A stretch of 64,000 bases of DNA from assembly GCA_004556165.1 (NCBI GenBank), contig SFIR01000006.1, forward strand, positions 1 through 64,000, read 5' to 3'. Source of the stretch: Clostridiales bacterium. Lineage in GTDB: Bacteria; Bacillota; Clostridia; Christensenellales; CAG-138. The notes beneath the pieces are model-generated. The model searched no databases, was not told the DNA's origin, and saw only the letters and a program-made list of their open reading frames with translations. Position numbers and translations under genes: made by a program. Positions 53,461 to 62,174 of this stretch are shown one piece after another. Within the stretch, counting starts at the first letter, position 1. Every line of letters starts with the position of its first letter.

Positions 53461-54555
53461 TTACGATTCAAACGGGAAAGGGAACCCTGTAAGCCCGAGC
53501 TTGTCACGGACGCCTGCCATTTCACGCTGAATATTTTCATCAACAGGTACACCCTTATCCTTGCGGTCGAGCCATGTAAGGTATTCCTTTTCGCCTGCGG
53601 TATAGATGCGGTCATGGCCGGGAGCTTTCTTGGAGGCACGGAGTCCGCGCAGTATTTCGCCTGCGGTATGCTTGAATTCATCGGTACCTATCATGAATTC
53701 GGGATTGAACACGAGGAAGAAATGCCCGAGGCCGTGGGGACGAGGTGAACCATCCTCGTTGATACCGGAGAGCTGATGCATGAAATGTCCCCCTGCGAGC
53801 GCAGCGGAAAGTATTTCGATAACGGTCGCATAACCGTAGCCCTTGTAGCCTCCGATGGGGACAAACGATGCTTCGCCCCTAAGGAGTGCTTTAAGTATCT
53901 CCTCACTGTTGGTCATGTACTTGCCGTCGCTACCGAGAACCGTACCTTCGGGGGTAGGCTCACCCTTACGGGCGAGGACTTCAACAGTACCGCGCTGGAT
54001 GGTCGATGTCGCGCAGTCGATGACGAACGGGAAGTCTTCATCGGTGGGGATACCTACGGTTATGGGGTTGGTACCTATCATTGGCTCGACGCCGAAGGTC
54101 GGCGCGATGCTCGGACGGGCATTCGTACCCATGATGCAGACAAGATCTTCCTTTGTTGCCATGGTCGCCCAATAGCCTGCAATGCCGAAGTGGCTGGAAT
54201 TGCGGATGGCGCCCATGCTCATGCCATAGGTCTTTGCCTTTTTGATAAGCTCCGTCATCATCCTGTGGCTTGCTACCATTCCGAGACCGTCGTGAGCATC
54301 GTACAAAAGCGAGATCGGAGTTTCCTTCAGAACCTCTATCTCCGTTACGGGCTTCAGGATACCCTGCTCAAACCTGTCGATATAGATGGGCTTGAAACGG
54401 TTGCAGCCGTGGCTTTCGATGCCGCGGCGGTCGCTTTCCATTAGAACATCGGCGCAGATGGCGGCATCCTCTTCGGGTACGCCGTAGCCCATAAATGCCT
54501 TCTTCATGAATTCACCCATGAAATCCCATGGGATATAGGGCCTTGTTTCGGTCAT
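53461..54555 (-). CDS. Malate/L-lactate dehydrogenase family oxidoreductase
   Basis: From the ATG at 54555 (GGAGGATC) the product is 364 residues. Segments SDRRGIESHGCNRFK, LGMVASHRMMTELIKKA, MGAIRNSSHFGIAGYW, GTNPITVGIPTDEDFPFVIDCATS and GGYKGYGYATVIEILSAAL are all diagnostic of the Ldh2/MDH2 family of NAD(P)-dependent dehydrogenases. The conserved catalytic His in NSSHFGIAG is present. Family members reduce 2-oxoacids such as pyruvate, oxaloacetate, ureidoglycolate precursors or 2,3-diketogulonate, so the exact substrate is open. A palindrome at 54592-54608 overlaps its probable promoter. Confidence 0.92.
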   Translation of the reverse strand: MTETRPYIPWDFMGEFMKKAFMGYGVPEEDAAICADVLMESDRRGIESHGCNRFKPIYIDRFEQGILKPVTEIEVLKETPISLLYDAHDGLGMVASHRMMTELIKKAKTYGMSMGAIRNSSHFGIAGYWATMATKEDLVCIMGTNARPSIAPTFGVEPMIGTNPITVGIPTDEDFPFVIDCATSTIQRGTVEVLARKGEPTPEGTVLGSDGKYMTNSEEILKALLRGEASFVPIGGYKGYGYATVIEILSAALAGGHFMHQLSGINEDGSPRPHGLGHFFLVFNPEFMIGTDEFKHTAGEILRGLRASKKAPGHDRIYTAGEKEYLTWLDRKDKGVPVDENIQREMAGVRDKLGLTGFPFPFES

Positions 54556-54591
54556 GTGATCCTCCGTAGATTTTTTATCGGGGCTTGTATA

Positions 54592-54608
54592 TATGGTACT
54601 ATACCATA
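54592..54608. promoter_or_regulatory. Palindrome in the dehydrogenase promoter region
   Basis: TATGGTA-CTA-TACCATA is a perfect 7-bp inverted repeat. It overlaps a TATAGT that could be the -10 of the minus-strand dehydrogenase gene. The TGGT...ACCA form recalls sites for GntR-type regulators. No regulator is nearby. Confidence 0.5.
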
Positions 54609-54684
54609 GTGCGGATAAAATTAACAGTATCAAAACAGGCAGAATGTGCTCGCATTTTGAGGAAACACACTCTGCCGCAGATAA

Positions 54685-55860
54685 TCAAGCATAGGGCCTG
54701 TCGAAGCTGGCAACGACATAGTATTTTGCATCGTCCCATTCGGATACGGCGGAATTCAGCTTTTCGGTGATTTCGTCCTCCTTGAGCTTCAGATCAAAGG
54801 GAATTACCACATCGAAAATGAGATTTGTGTGCGTGGGGCCGGGGACAACCCTGAAATCGTGCAGTGAAAGCTCGGGGGAGATCCCGTGAAGGACGTTTAC
54901 GGTCTTTGCTTTAAGCTCGGCAACTTTTTCGTCATTTGACCGTGTCGGGTCAAGGTGGATGGTGACGAGGCATTCAAGCTCCTTAGAAAGCAGGCGCTCC
55001 GCATTGTCGATGATGTCATGCATGGCGAAGATGTCGGAATCCTCATATACGGGCATCTCGGCATGGAGCGAGATCATAAGCCTTCCGGGGCCGTAGTCGT
55101 GGACGATAAGATCATGAATACCCGTTATCTCGGGGAATTCCTCAATAAGCTTCTGTATTCTTTCGATGAATTCACGATCGGGGGCCTGGCCGAGCAGGGG
55201 CGTGATGGTCTCCTGCAGCGCACGGATGCCGGAATAGATGACGAAGGCCGCAACGAGAACACCGCAGTAACCGTCGATATTGATCTTGAAGAAATGTGCG
55301 ATAAGGCTCGAAACGAGTACAACGCTTGTTGCGATGCAGTCGGAGCAGGAGTCGAGCGCGGTCGCGCCGAGGGTCGCGGATTTAATCTTCTTTCCGATGG
55401 ATTTGTTGTAGAAGACCATGTAGAGCTTAACGAGTATTGAACATACGAGGATGGCCGCCGTCAGCACCGAGAATTCTATGGGCTCCGGGCTGATGATTTT
55501 GGATATCGAACTCTTTGCAAGCTCAAAGCCCATAAGGATAATCGCTGCGGAAACGAGCAGACCTGCGATGTATTCTATCCTGCCGTGACCGAAGGGATGC
55601 TTGGTATCGGGCTTCTGCCGCGCAAGGCGAAAGCCCAAAAGAGTGATTATGGAGCTTCCGGCATCGGCAAGGTTGTTGAATGCATCCGCCGTGATGGAAA
55701 CCGATTTTGCAAGGGTACCGGCAAGGAATTTGCCGATGAATAAAAGAATATTCAGAAAAATCCCGAAGCCTCCGCAGAGTACGCCGTAAGAGCTGCGCAC
55801 GGCGGGGGATTCGTAGTTTTTATAGTCCTTAATAAAAATGCGTGATAGAAGCTTTATCAT
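54685..55860 (-). CDS. Cation diffusion facilitator transporter
   Basis: The 391-residue protein has six predicted helices. The metal site in helix 2 is ADAFNNLADAGSS, and in helix 5 it is LDSCSDCIATSVVLV. The internal motif HPFGHGRIEYIAGL is the standard CDF loop. The C-terminal domain is longer than usual (about 100 residues more) and ends with a beta domain. The helix 2 site (D-x3-D with Asn) suggests manganese or iron rather than zinc, but that is tentative. It begins 5 bases after murG stop and shares its unit. Confidence 0.9.
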   Translation of the reverse strand: MIKLLSRIFIKDYKNYESPAVRSSYGVLCGGFGIFLNILLFIGKFLAGTLAKSVSITADAFNNLADAGSSIITLLGFRLARQKPDTKHPFGHGRIEYIAGLLVSAAIILMGFELAKSSISKIISPEPIEFSVLTAAILVCSILVKLYMVFYNKSIGKKIKSATLGATALDSCSDCIATSVVLVSSLIAHFFKINIDGYCGVLVAAFVIYSGIRALQETITPLLGQAPDREFIERIQKLIEEFPEITGIHDLIVHDYGPGRLMISLHAEMPVYEDSDIFAMHDIIDNAERLLSKELECLVTIHLDPTRSNDEKVAELKAKTVNVLHGISPELSLHDFRVVPGPTHTNLIFDVVIPFDLKLKEDEITEKLNSAVSEWDDAKYYVVASFDRPYA

Positions 55861-55864
55861 TTGG

Positions 55865-56935
55865 TTAACGGTTATCTCCTGTTATTTCATCTATGCATTC
55901 GAGCACCTCGTCTGTACCGTCGAGGGTGCTGTCCTTTTTCATACGGGCAATGAATTCATCACGATTCTCGTACAGCTCATTTATGTCGTGAACGAGCCTT
56001 TCGGGTGTAATATCCTCCTGCAAAAGGGTCATGCTGTACCCCTTTTTGGCGGCATAAGCGGCGTTGAGAAGCTGATCGCCGCGGCTTGCGCCCTTGGGAA
56101 GGGGTACGAGCAGGGTGGGCTTGTTGAGCGAAAGGAATTCAAAGAGCGCGTTTGCTCCGGCACGGCTGACTATCACGGCCGTAGCAGCCAGAATATCGGG
56201 CAGCTCGGGGCCGATGTACTCATATTGACGGTAGGACGGAATATTTATGCTTTCATCGACCTTGTCCTTGCCGCAGAGGTGGACGACATCATAGCGCGCG
56301 GTAATGGTATCGAGCGAAGCCCTGATGGCATCGTTGAGCGCGGAAGCGCCGAGGCTTCCGCCCATGACGAGGATAATGGGCTTTTCTCCGGAGAAGCCCA
56401 AAAAATCAAGACCGCGGACGCGGCTTCCGGAGAAAAGCTCGCGGCGTATGGGCGTACCGGTATGGATTCCCTTTTTGCCGACGTATTGAAGTGTATCATC
56501 AAAGGTTACGAGCACCCTGTCAGCATATTTTGCGGCGAGCTTGTTTGCAAGGCCGGGAGTGAAATCCGATTCATGGCAGAGCACCGGGCATTTGCCTTTT
56601 GCCGCCATAACTACGGGTACGCTCACAAATCCTCCCTTTGAAAATACGAGATCGGGCTTGACCTCTTTGATTATCCGCTTTGCTTCCGAAATCCCTTTCA
56701 GAACCTTGAAGGGGTCGGTCAGGTTCTTCAGCGAGAAATAACGCCTTAGCTTGCCTGCTTCAATCGAATGAAAGATGACATCGCCCTGCTCCGCAATGAG
56801 CCTGTGCTCTATGCCGTCAGCCTGACCGACATAGTGAATTTCAAATCCGCGTTCGCGAAGCCCGGGAAGCAGTGCGATATTGGGGGTAACATGCCCTGCG
56901 GAGCCTCCGCCGGTGAGAATGATTTTTTTGCTCAT
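55865..56935 (-). CDS. murG: UDP-N-acetylglucosamine-undecaprenyl-PP-MurNAc-pentapeptide transferase
   Basis: The 356-residue enzyme starts with IILTGGGSAGHVTPNIALLP (the G-loop) and continues with SKGGFVSVPVVMAA, CHESDFTPGLANKLAAKYAD, MGGSLGASALNDAI, and the acceptor site VIVSRAGANALFEFLSLNKP. These match MurG of peptidoglycan synthesis. The ATG at 56935 has GGAGAT upstream. MurG attaches GlcNAc to lipid I on the inner membrane face. It is separated from any mur or fts cluster here, standing only with a cation transporter gene. Confidence 0.93.
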   Translation of the reverse strand: MSKKIILTGGGSAGHVTPNIALLPGLRERGFEIHYVGQADGIEHRLIAEQGDVIFHSIEAGKLRRYFSLKNLTDPFKVLKGISEAKRIIKEVKPDLVFSKGGFVSVPVVMAAKGKCPVLCHESDFTPGLANKLAAKYADRVLVTFDDTLQYVGKKGIHTGTPIRRELFSGSRVRGLDFLGFSGEKPIILVMGGSLGASALNDAIRASLDTITARYDVVHLCGKDKVDESINIPSYRQYEYIGPELPDILAATAVIVSRAGANALFEFLSLNKPTLLVPLPKGASRGDQLLNAAYAAKKGYSMTLLQEDITPERLVHDINELYENRDEFIARMKKDSTLDGTDEVLECIDEITGDNR

Positions 56936-57162
56936 AAATATCTCCGAGGTTTTTTTGATTATATGCCGAAATGTACCGTCTTTGAACAGCACATGGGGGA
57001 TTACCGACCGATATGCTAATTATATCAGAAAACTTCCGAAAAGCAATATTGATAATCAAAGCCCGGGAACATGCTGAGGAACAAAACATATGTTATTTTC
57101 CTTACAAAAACACCTTTCGGACGGATAACTGCATCTGGAGTACGGCTGCAGTTATATTTATG

Positions 57163-57191
57163 TTGACTTTTTCGCAATAATAGATTAGTAT
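57163..57191 (+). promoter_or_regulatory. Promoter of the YybS-like gene
   Basis: TTGACT (57163-57168), 17-base spacer, TAGTAT (57186-57191). The predicted start site would be only ~7 to 16 bases from the first possible start codons, so the mRNA may be nearly leaderless. Confidence 0.5.
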
Positions 57192-57213
57192 TGTATATGT
57201 ATAATTGTCTAAT

Positions 57214-58473
57214 ATGATCTGTTCGGGCAATTTCTTCTCAATTCCGGCTGAGCAGAAACTGCCGAAGGAGTTAATTACGGAAAAGTTTTCATTCAAAAAA
57301 AGCATTATATCCCTTGTGGTCGGGCTTGCGACCGCTCTTTTGGGTGTGTTCTTATTGCCCGAAGCATATATTATAGGCGGTATTGCCGTTGCGGCGACGG
57401 GCATAGCATGGGGCATCAGCTATGCTGCGATCGGGGCTATCCCCTGCGCTTTAGCCCTTATTATCAATAATATCAATTATCCGACGGCACTTGCATGCGC
57501 TCTCGGCGGTTTTGTGCTTCTTCTTGCGATACTGGTCGTATGCTTCAGAAAGCGTGTGGCTTACAGGTATATAGCCATGGCCTTGGCAGCGCTCACCTTT
57601 GCTGCGCTGTATCTGTATTTCTGCCTTCCCTCCGTTCTGGCAGGGGAAGCACCGTATGCGGGTTTGCGCGATTACTTCCTGTATCTCGATGAGCAGTATA
57701 AGCTCTATGTTCCCGATGTTGAGACGAACTTTGCTCTGTATGCCGAGAATCTCGATACCATCCTTTACGGCTCATTCTTCATCGTCTCCGAGCTTGTGGG
57801 CTTCCTTGCGGTTGTTCTCTGTAAGCTTTACTGCAAATGCTTCAGGGCCGATGTTAAGCCCATGGCGAAATTTGCCGAATGGGAGATAGCAAAGAGCCTT
57901 CGCATCGGTATTCCCGTGCTTGCTGCCGGCTGCATCATACTGTATGCAGCAAATTACTATCTTGCCGATGTCGTCACATTCTCCCTTGCAGCTCTGATAT
58001 TCCCGCTTTTGTTCATCGAAGGCGTTTCGTATATCAGCTTTATGTTCACCTCCACTATCGCCAATACGAAGCGGAAGCGCAGCAAGGGGTTGGTATACAT
58101 GGTGGAAATATTCATGGCTATCCTGCTGCCGGGCATTTTCATATGCTTCGGACTTATCGAGCTGTACGCAAAGCGCAGGCCTAAGATTCGAAAAATGAAT
58201 GACCGCATCCGCGAAGCCTTCGAGAAGGCGGAGAGGGAAAAATCCGATGTTGTTACCGTTGATTTCGGCGACGGCAGGGGCCCGCAGATCATCGCAACGA
58301 GAAAGCGTGGGGAGGATATTTTCTTCGATACGGATGATGAGACGAAAAAAACGGACGGGGACGGCAAGGAAGCCGATAAGGACAAAGAAGAAAAAGAAGA
58401 TATAAAAGATAAAGAAAACAGCGATACGAACGAAAAAAACGACAATGATCAGGATGACTGCCGAAAGGAGTAA
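57214..58473 (+). CDS. YybS-like (DUF2232) membrane protein
   Basis: The protein (419 residues from the ATG at 57214; a TTG at 57205 adds three) has about eight helices. It starts FSFKKSIISLVVGLATALLG and ends with a highly charged Lys/Glu/Asp tail. The location just before rplI and the helix pattern match YybS, a DUF2232 protein commonly near rplI and gdpP. No ribosome site precedes either start. The role of YybS-like proteins is not settled. Confidence is limited by the lack of strict sequence motifs. Confidence 0.75.
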   Translation: MICSGNFFSIPAEQKLPKELITEKFSFKKSIISLVVGLATALLGVFLLPEAYIIGGIAVAATGIAWGISYAAIGAIPCALALIINNINYPTALACALGGFVLLLAILVVCFRKRVAYRYIAMALAALTFAALYLYFCLPSVLAGEAPYAGLRDYFLYLDEQYKLYVPDVETNFALYAENLDTILYGSFFIVSELVGFLAVVLCKLYCKCFRADVKPMAKFAEWEIAKSLRIGIPVLAAGCIILYAANYYLADVVTFSLAALIFPLLFIEGVSYISFMFTSTIANTKRKRSKGLVYMVEIFMAILLPGIFICFGLIELYAKRRPKIRKMNDRIREAFEKAEREKSDVVTVDFGDGRGPQIIATRKRGEDIFFDTDDETKKTDGDGKEADKDKEEKEDIKDKENSDTNEKNDNDQDDCRKE

Positions 58474-58478
58474 CGACA

Positions 58479-58931
58479 ATGAAAGTAATGCTCAAACAGG
58501 ATGTTCACGGAACGGGAAAAGCCGGCGACATCGTTGATGTCAGCGACGGTTACGCAAATAATTTCCTAATTCCGAGGAAATTGGCGATACCTGCCAATGC
58601 CGAGACGATCAATGCAGCCAATATCAAAAAGGCCGCCGCAAAGCACCGCGTTGAGGTTCAGCGCAGGAATGCAAAGGCGCTTGCTTCGAATATGTCCGGC
58701 TATACCGTAAAGGTCTATGCCAAATGCGGCGATAACGGCAGGCTCTTCGGCGCGATTACCGGCAAGGAGATCGCCGCCGCACTCAGCGAACAGTACGATA
58801 TAAGCCTCGATAAGAAAAAAATAAGGCTGGACGAGCCTATTAAAGCAATCGGCAGTTACAGCGTGGTTGCTCATATGTTCGAGCAGACCGACGCCAAATT
58901 CACCGTTGATGTACTGCCGCTCGAAAACTGA
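58479..58931 (+). CDS. rplI: 50S ribosomal protein L9
   Basis: The 150-residue protein begins MKVMLKQDVHGTGKAGDIVDVSDGYANNFLIPRKLA, the signature of L9. The long connecting helix and the C-terminal domain (LFGAITGKEIAAALSEQ, then LDEPIKAIGSYSV) follow. It binds 23S rRNA at the base of the L1 stalk. It follows the YybS-like gene by 5 bases and precedes dnaB by 19. Confidence 0.97.
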   Translation: MKVMLKQDVHGTGKAGDIVDVSDGYANNFLIPRKLAIPANAETINAANIKKAAAKHRVEVQRRNAKALASNMSGYTVKVYAKCGDNGRLFGAITGKEIAAALSEQYDISLDKKKIRLDEPIKAIGSYSVVAHMFEQTDAKFTVDVLPLEN

Positions 58932-58950
58932 CGGCTGACCGTTAGGACGT

Positions 58951-60285
58951 ATGGAAGAGAACGAAAGACAGATCCCACATAGTACCGATGCGGAAAAGTC
59001 CGTACTCGGCAGCATCCTGCTTTCATCCGTTGCGGCGGAGAAAGCGCTTGAGGTGCTGCAGGCGGCGGACTTTTATTCGATTGCGCACCGCGACATCTTC
59101 ACCGCAATGGAGAAGCTGTATAATGCCGGCAAGCTCATAGATACCGTAACGCTCATGGATATGCTCGAAAAGCTCGGCAAGCTCGATTCCGCAGGCGGAC
59201 TCAGCTATATTTCCGAGCTTGCGCTCTATACCCCGAGCCCTTCAAATATCGATCACTATATTAAGATCGTCGAAAACCATTCCGTCCGCAGAAGGCTTAT
59301 GTCCGTGGGCGCGGAGATAACGCAGGATGCAGTGGAGAATACCAAGGATACCGAGGCAATAGTAGAGAGCGCCGAGCGCAGAATATACGATATTGCAAGG
59401 CGCAAATCCTCCGATTCCATGGAGCTTATCGGCTCGGTTTATTCGCGCGTCTATACCCAGATAGGCGAATTCATGCAGATGGATGGCAAGCGGACGGGCA
59501 TTGCGACGGGTCTTATCGACCTTGACGATGTGACCTCCGGCCTGCATAAGAGCGACCTTGTTATTATCGCAGCACGCCCTGCCATGGGTAAGTCCGCATT
59601 CGCGCTAAATATCGCGTCCAATGCCGCAATAAGGGAGAAAGCGACCGTTGCGATATTCAGCCTCGAAATGAGCAAGGAACAGCTCGTCATGCGTATCATG
59701 TCGAGCGAAACGGAAATAAATCTGCAAAAGCTTCGCACGGGCGACCTCGGAGCGACCGAGATACTGAGGATTGCGGATAAATTCAATACCGTAGGCGAAG
59801 CCAATATCTTCATCGACGATACCCCCGGCGTATCCGTTGCGGAGGTTAGATCGAAGTGCAGGCGTATTCAGGCGATACACGGCCTTGATATCGTTATTAT
59901 CGACTATCTGCAGCTCATGCAGTCCACCAGCAAACGTGATTCAAGGGTGCTTGAGATTTCCGAAATGACGAGAGGGCTTAAGATACTTGCAAGAGAATTG
60001 AATGTTGTCGTAATAGTTCTTTCGCAGCTCTCGCGTGAACCCGATAAGCGAAAGGATCATACCCCTCTGATGAGCGACCTCAGGGAGAGCGGCTCCATCG
60101 AGCAGGATGCCGATATGATAATGATGCTCTACCGTCCTGCCGTTTATCCCGATACCGAGGAATCCATGAACGGAGATAACACCTCATACATCAACCTCAT
60201 AAAGCATAGGAACGGCGCAACTGCGAATATCAAAGCGCTTTGGCTCCCCGAGCAGACGAGGTTCACAAACCTTGCAAGCGAATAA
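58951..60285 (+). CDS. dnaB: Replicative DNA helicase DnaB
   Basis: The 444-residue protein has the DnaB N-terminal domain (IPHSTDAEKSVLGSILL, GGLSYISELALYTPSPSNI) and a RecA-type core with Walker A ARPAMGKSAF (about 208-217), FSLEMSKEQLVMRIM, LDIVIIDYLQLM (Walker B) and LSQLSREPDKRKDHTPLMSDLRESGSIEQDAD. It unwinds DNA at the replication fork. The rplI-dnaB arrangement is conserved in Firmicutes. A terminator follows the stop. Confidence 0.97.
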   Translation: MEENERQIPHSTDAEKSVLGSILLSSVAAEKALEVLQAADFYSIAHRDIFTAMEKLYNAGKLIDTVTLMDMLEKLGKLDSAGGLSYISELALYTPSPSNIDHYIKIVENHSVRRRLMSVGAEITQDAVENTKDTEAIVESAERRIYDIARRKSSDSMELIGSVYSRVYTQIGEFMQMDGKRTGIATGLIDLDDVTSGLHKSDLVIIAARPAMGKSAFALNIASNAAIREKATVAIFSLEMSKEQLVMRIMSSETEINLQKLRTGDLGATEILRIADKFNTVGEANIFIDDTPGVSVAEVRSKCRRIQAIHGLDIVIIDYLQLMQSTSKRDSRVLEISEMTRGLKILARELNVVVIVLSQLSREPDKRKDHTPLMSDLRESGSIEQDADMIMMLYRPAVYPDTEESMNGDNTSYINLIKHRNGATANIKALWLPEQTRFTNLASE

Positions 60286-60305
60286 ACATACAAAATACAT
60301 CTCTG

Positions 60306-60337
60306 CGCTCCGCATCGAATGGGTGCGGAGCGTTTGT
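60306..60337 (+). terminator. Terminator of dnaB
   Basis: CGCTCCGCA (60306-60314) pairs with TGCGGAGCG (60324-60332), followed by TTTGT. Confidence 0.8.
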
Positions 60338-60465
60338 ATTCTAAAAGCTTCGATCTCTTTTCACACTTTAATCTTTATTATTTTGTATAATTTCACATCC
60401 GCCCATCAATAAGCAAAATCCTTATAAGGTTTAACAAAACTGCCACAATCAGATGGCTTTTTATA

Positions 60466-60494
60466 TTGACAAAAACTAAGAAACCAAATATGAT
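60466..60494 (+). promoter_or_regulatory. Promoter of the duplicated-domain lipoprotein
   Basis: TTGACA (60466-60471), 17-base spacer, TATGAT (60489-60494). Confidence 0.7.
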
Positions 60495-60572
60495 GAATAC
60501 ATCATGCCGATACGGTCTTTTGCGGAGATACGCAGAGGTATAGTATTGCCTATTGACATTTAGGAGGAAAAA

Positions 60573-61931
60573 ATGAAACAAATCAGATCAATCACCGCCT
60601 TGATTCTTGCGTCGATTATGGCGCTTGCCATGTTCGGCGGCTGCGCCGGGGACAACTCCGAGGACCCCACCCCGTCCCCCGATACGGAGATTCCGGCATC
60701 GGAAGAACCCACCGAAGTACCCACGGAAGAGCCTACCGAAGTACCTACGGAAGAACCAACCCCGGAGCCGGAGGGCGAAACATATGAGGTTCATGGAGTT
60801 GAAGCGGATTTCAATTTCGAGTATTTCGATGATACGGGAGATGAAGAATTGTTTGCGTTTTCGGCAGCAGTACCCTTGCCCGTCGGCTGGGAGCTCAGGG
60901 ACGAACCAACGGAAGATTGCTTCCCGTTCCGAAATTTGGCTTACCCTAATAACGACCGCAAGTGCATATATGATGCTGAGGGCAACTGCGTGGGCGTCGT
61001 TGCCGGATTCGGCTATGAGCCTTCCGGGTATGAGGAGCAAAAGTATTATCCGGCGACATTTGGGCATATATCCTATGTTGCGCTCGATGAGTGGTGCGTG
61101 TCCGCAGAATGTGATCCTTCCTGCCTCAGTACAATCTCGGTTTGCTTCTATGATATGCAGCAATGGTGCGAACCGGAGTATGAGATAACCGAACCCGAGG
61201 TATACAATCCGACAATCATTGTGGAAAATCTCGAGACGCATTGCTATATCTCAATTGAGTTCCTGCATGGACTTTTGAGCACGGAAACGATTGCTGAAAT
61301 AGCCGAATCCGCCGTTGTTTATTCCTACGGTGACCCGTCGAAGTCCGAAAGAAAAACGTATGAGGTTCGTGGAGTTGAAGCGGATTTTAATTTCGAATAC
61401 TTGAGTGCTGATGAACCGTTTGCGTTCTCGGCAGCAGTACCCTTGCCCGTCGGCTGGGAGCTCAGGGACGAACCCACGGAAGACGGCTTCCCGTTCCGGG
61501 CATTGCTTCCCGTTCCGGATAGGTCTTATAATGACTACAAATGCATATACGATGCCGAGGGTAACTTCGTTGGCGTTGTTGCCGGATATGCTTGCGAGCT
61601 GGCCGAGGACGACGAGATGTTTGATAATCTTGTGGCAAGGTATTCCAATGCGGCATTTGGAAATACTACATGCATTGCGCTCAATGAGAAATGCGTGCCC
61701 GCCGAATGTGATCCATCCTGTCTCAATACGATTTCCTTCACCTACTATGGGCCGCAGATGTTCGCGCCGGCGTATACAGCATCAGAATTTACGGTATGCA
61801 ACCCGACAATCATTTCGGAGAATCTCGAAACGCATTGCTATATAGTAATTGAGTTCCTGCACGGGCTTATCAGCGAAGAAACGATTACTGAAATAGCCCA
61901 ATCCGCAATAGTCCATCCGGGCATTAACTGA
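60573..61931 (+). CDS. Lipoprotein with tandemly duplicated domain
   Basis: The 452-residue lipoprotein (signal ending MFGGC) has a linker of EEPTEVPTEEPTEVPTEEPTPEP. It then has two copies of a domain of ~185 residues, each starting YEV(H/R)GVEADFNFEY and containing FAFSAAVPLPVGWELRDEPT, YDAEGN(C/F)VGVVAG, AECDPSCLSTISV-type and NLETHCYISIEFLHGL segments. Copy 1 covers about residues 70-255, copy 2 about 258-450. Both have conserved cysteines (AECDPSCL, ETHCY). I do not recognise the family. The function is unknown, and it is probably extracellular. The ribosome site is AGGAGG. Confidence 0.85.
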   Translation: MKQIRSITALILASIMALAMFGGCAGDNSEDPTPSPDTEIPASEEPTEVPTEEPTEVPTEEPTPEPEGETYEVHGVEADFNFEYFDDTGDEELFAFSAAVPLPVGWELRDEPTEDCFPFRNLAYPNNDRKCIYDAEGNCVGVVAGFGYEPSGYEEQKYYPATFGHISYVALDEWCVSAECDPSCLSTISVCFYDMQQWCEPEYEITEPEVYNPTIIVENLETHCYISIEFLHGLLSTETIAEIAESAVVYSYGDPSKSERKTYEVRGVEADFNFEYLSADEPFAFSAAVPLPVGWELRDEPTEDGFPFRALLPVPDRSYNDYKCIYDAEGNFVGVVAGYACELAEDDEMFDNLVARYSNAAFGNTTCIALNEKCVPAECDPSCLNTISFTYYGPQMFAPAYTASEFTVCNPTIISENLETHCYIVIEFLHGLISEETITEIAQSAIVHPGIN

Positions 61932-61983
61932 AAATAACCGCATTATTCTCCGATTCTTAAATCAAGGCGCAGCAGGTTCAGCC

Positions 61984-62003
61984 CCGAGCATACTCGGTTT
62001 TCG
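61984..62003 (+). terminator. Weak terminator after the lipoprotein gene
   Basis: CCGAG (61984-61988) pairs with CTCGG (61993-61997), followed by TTTTC. Short stem, so modest confidence. Confidence 0.5.
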
Positions 62004-62061
62004 GACTTTCAAGCCGAATCGCCGCTTTGACCTTCAAGCCTAATCGCTTCGATAAAATGAA

Positions 62062-62101
62062 GAAAGCGCCGCTTTCCGTGTTGACCACGAAGAGCGGCGC
62101 T
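62062..62101. terminator. Long hairpin between lipoprotein and proS ends
   Basis: AGCGCCGCT ... AGCGGCGCT arms, with further pairing around a CGTG-TTGAC-CACG loop, make a long stem at 62065-62101. It lies between convergent genes, so probably a bidirectional terminator. Confidence 0.65.
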
Positions 62102-62174
62102 CTTAGCTGCTTTTATGATAATAAATAGGAGCTAACCTCGTGTTATAACTGCTCCGAATACCGGTGCAGAGCTG

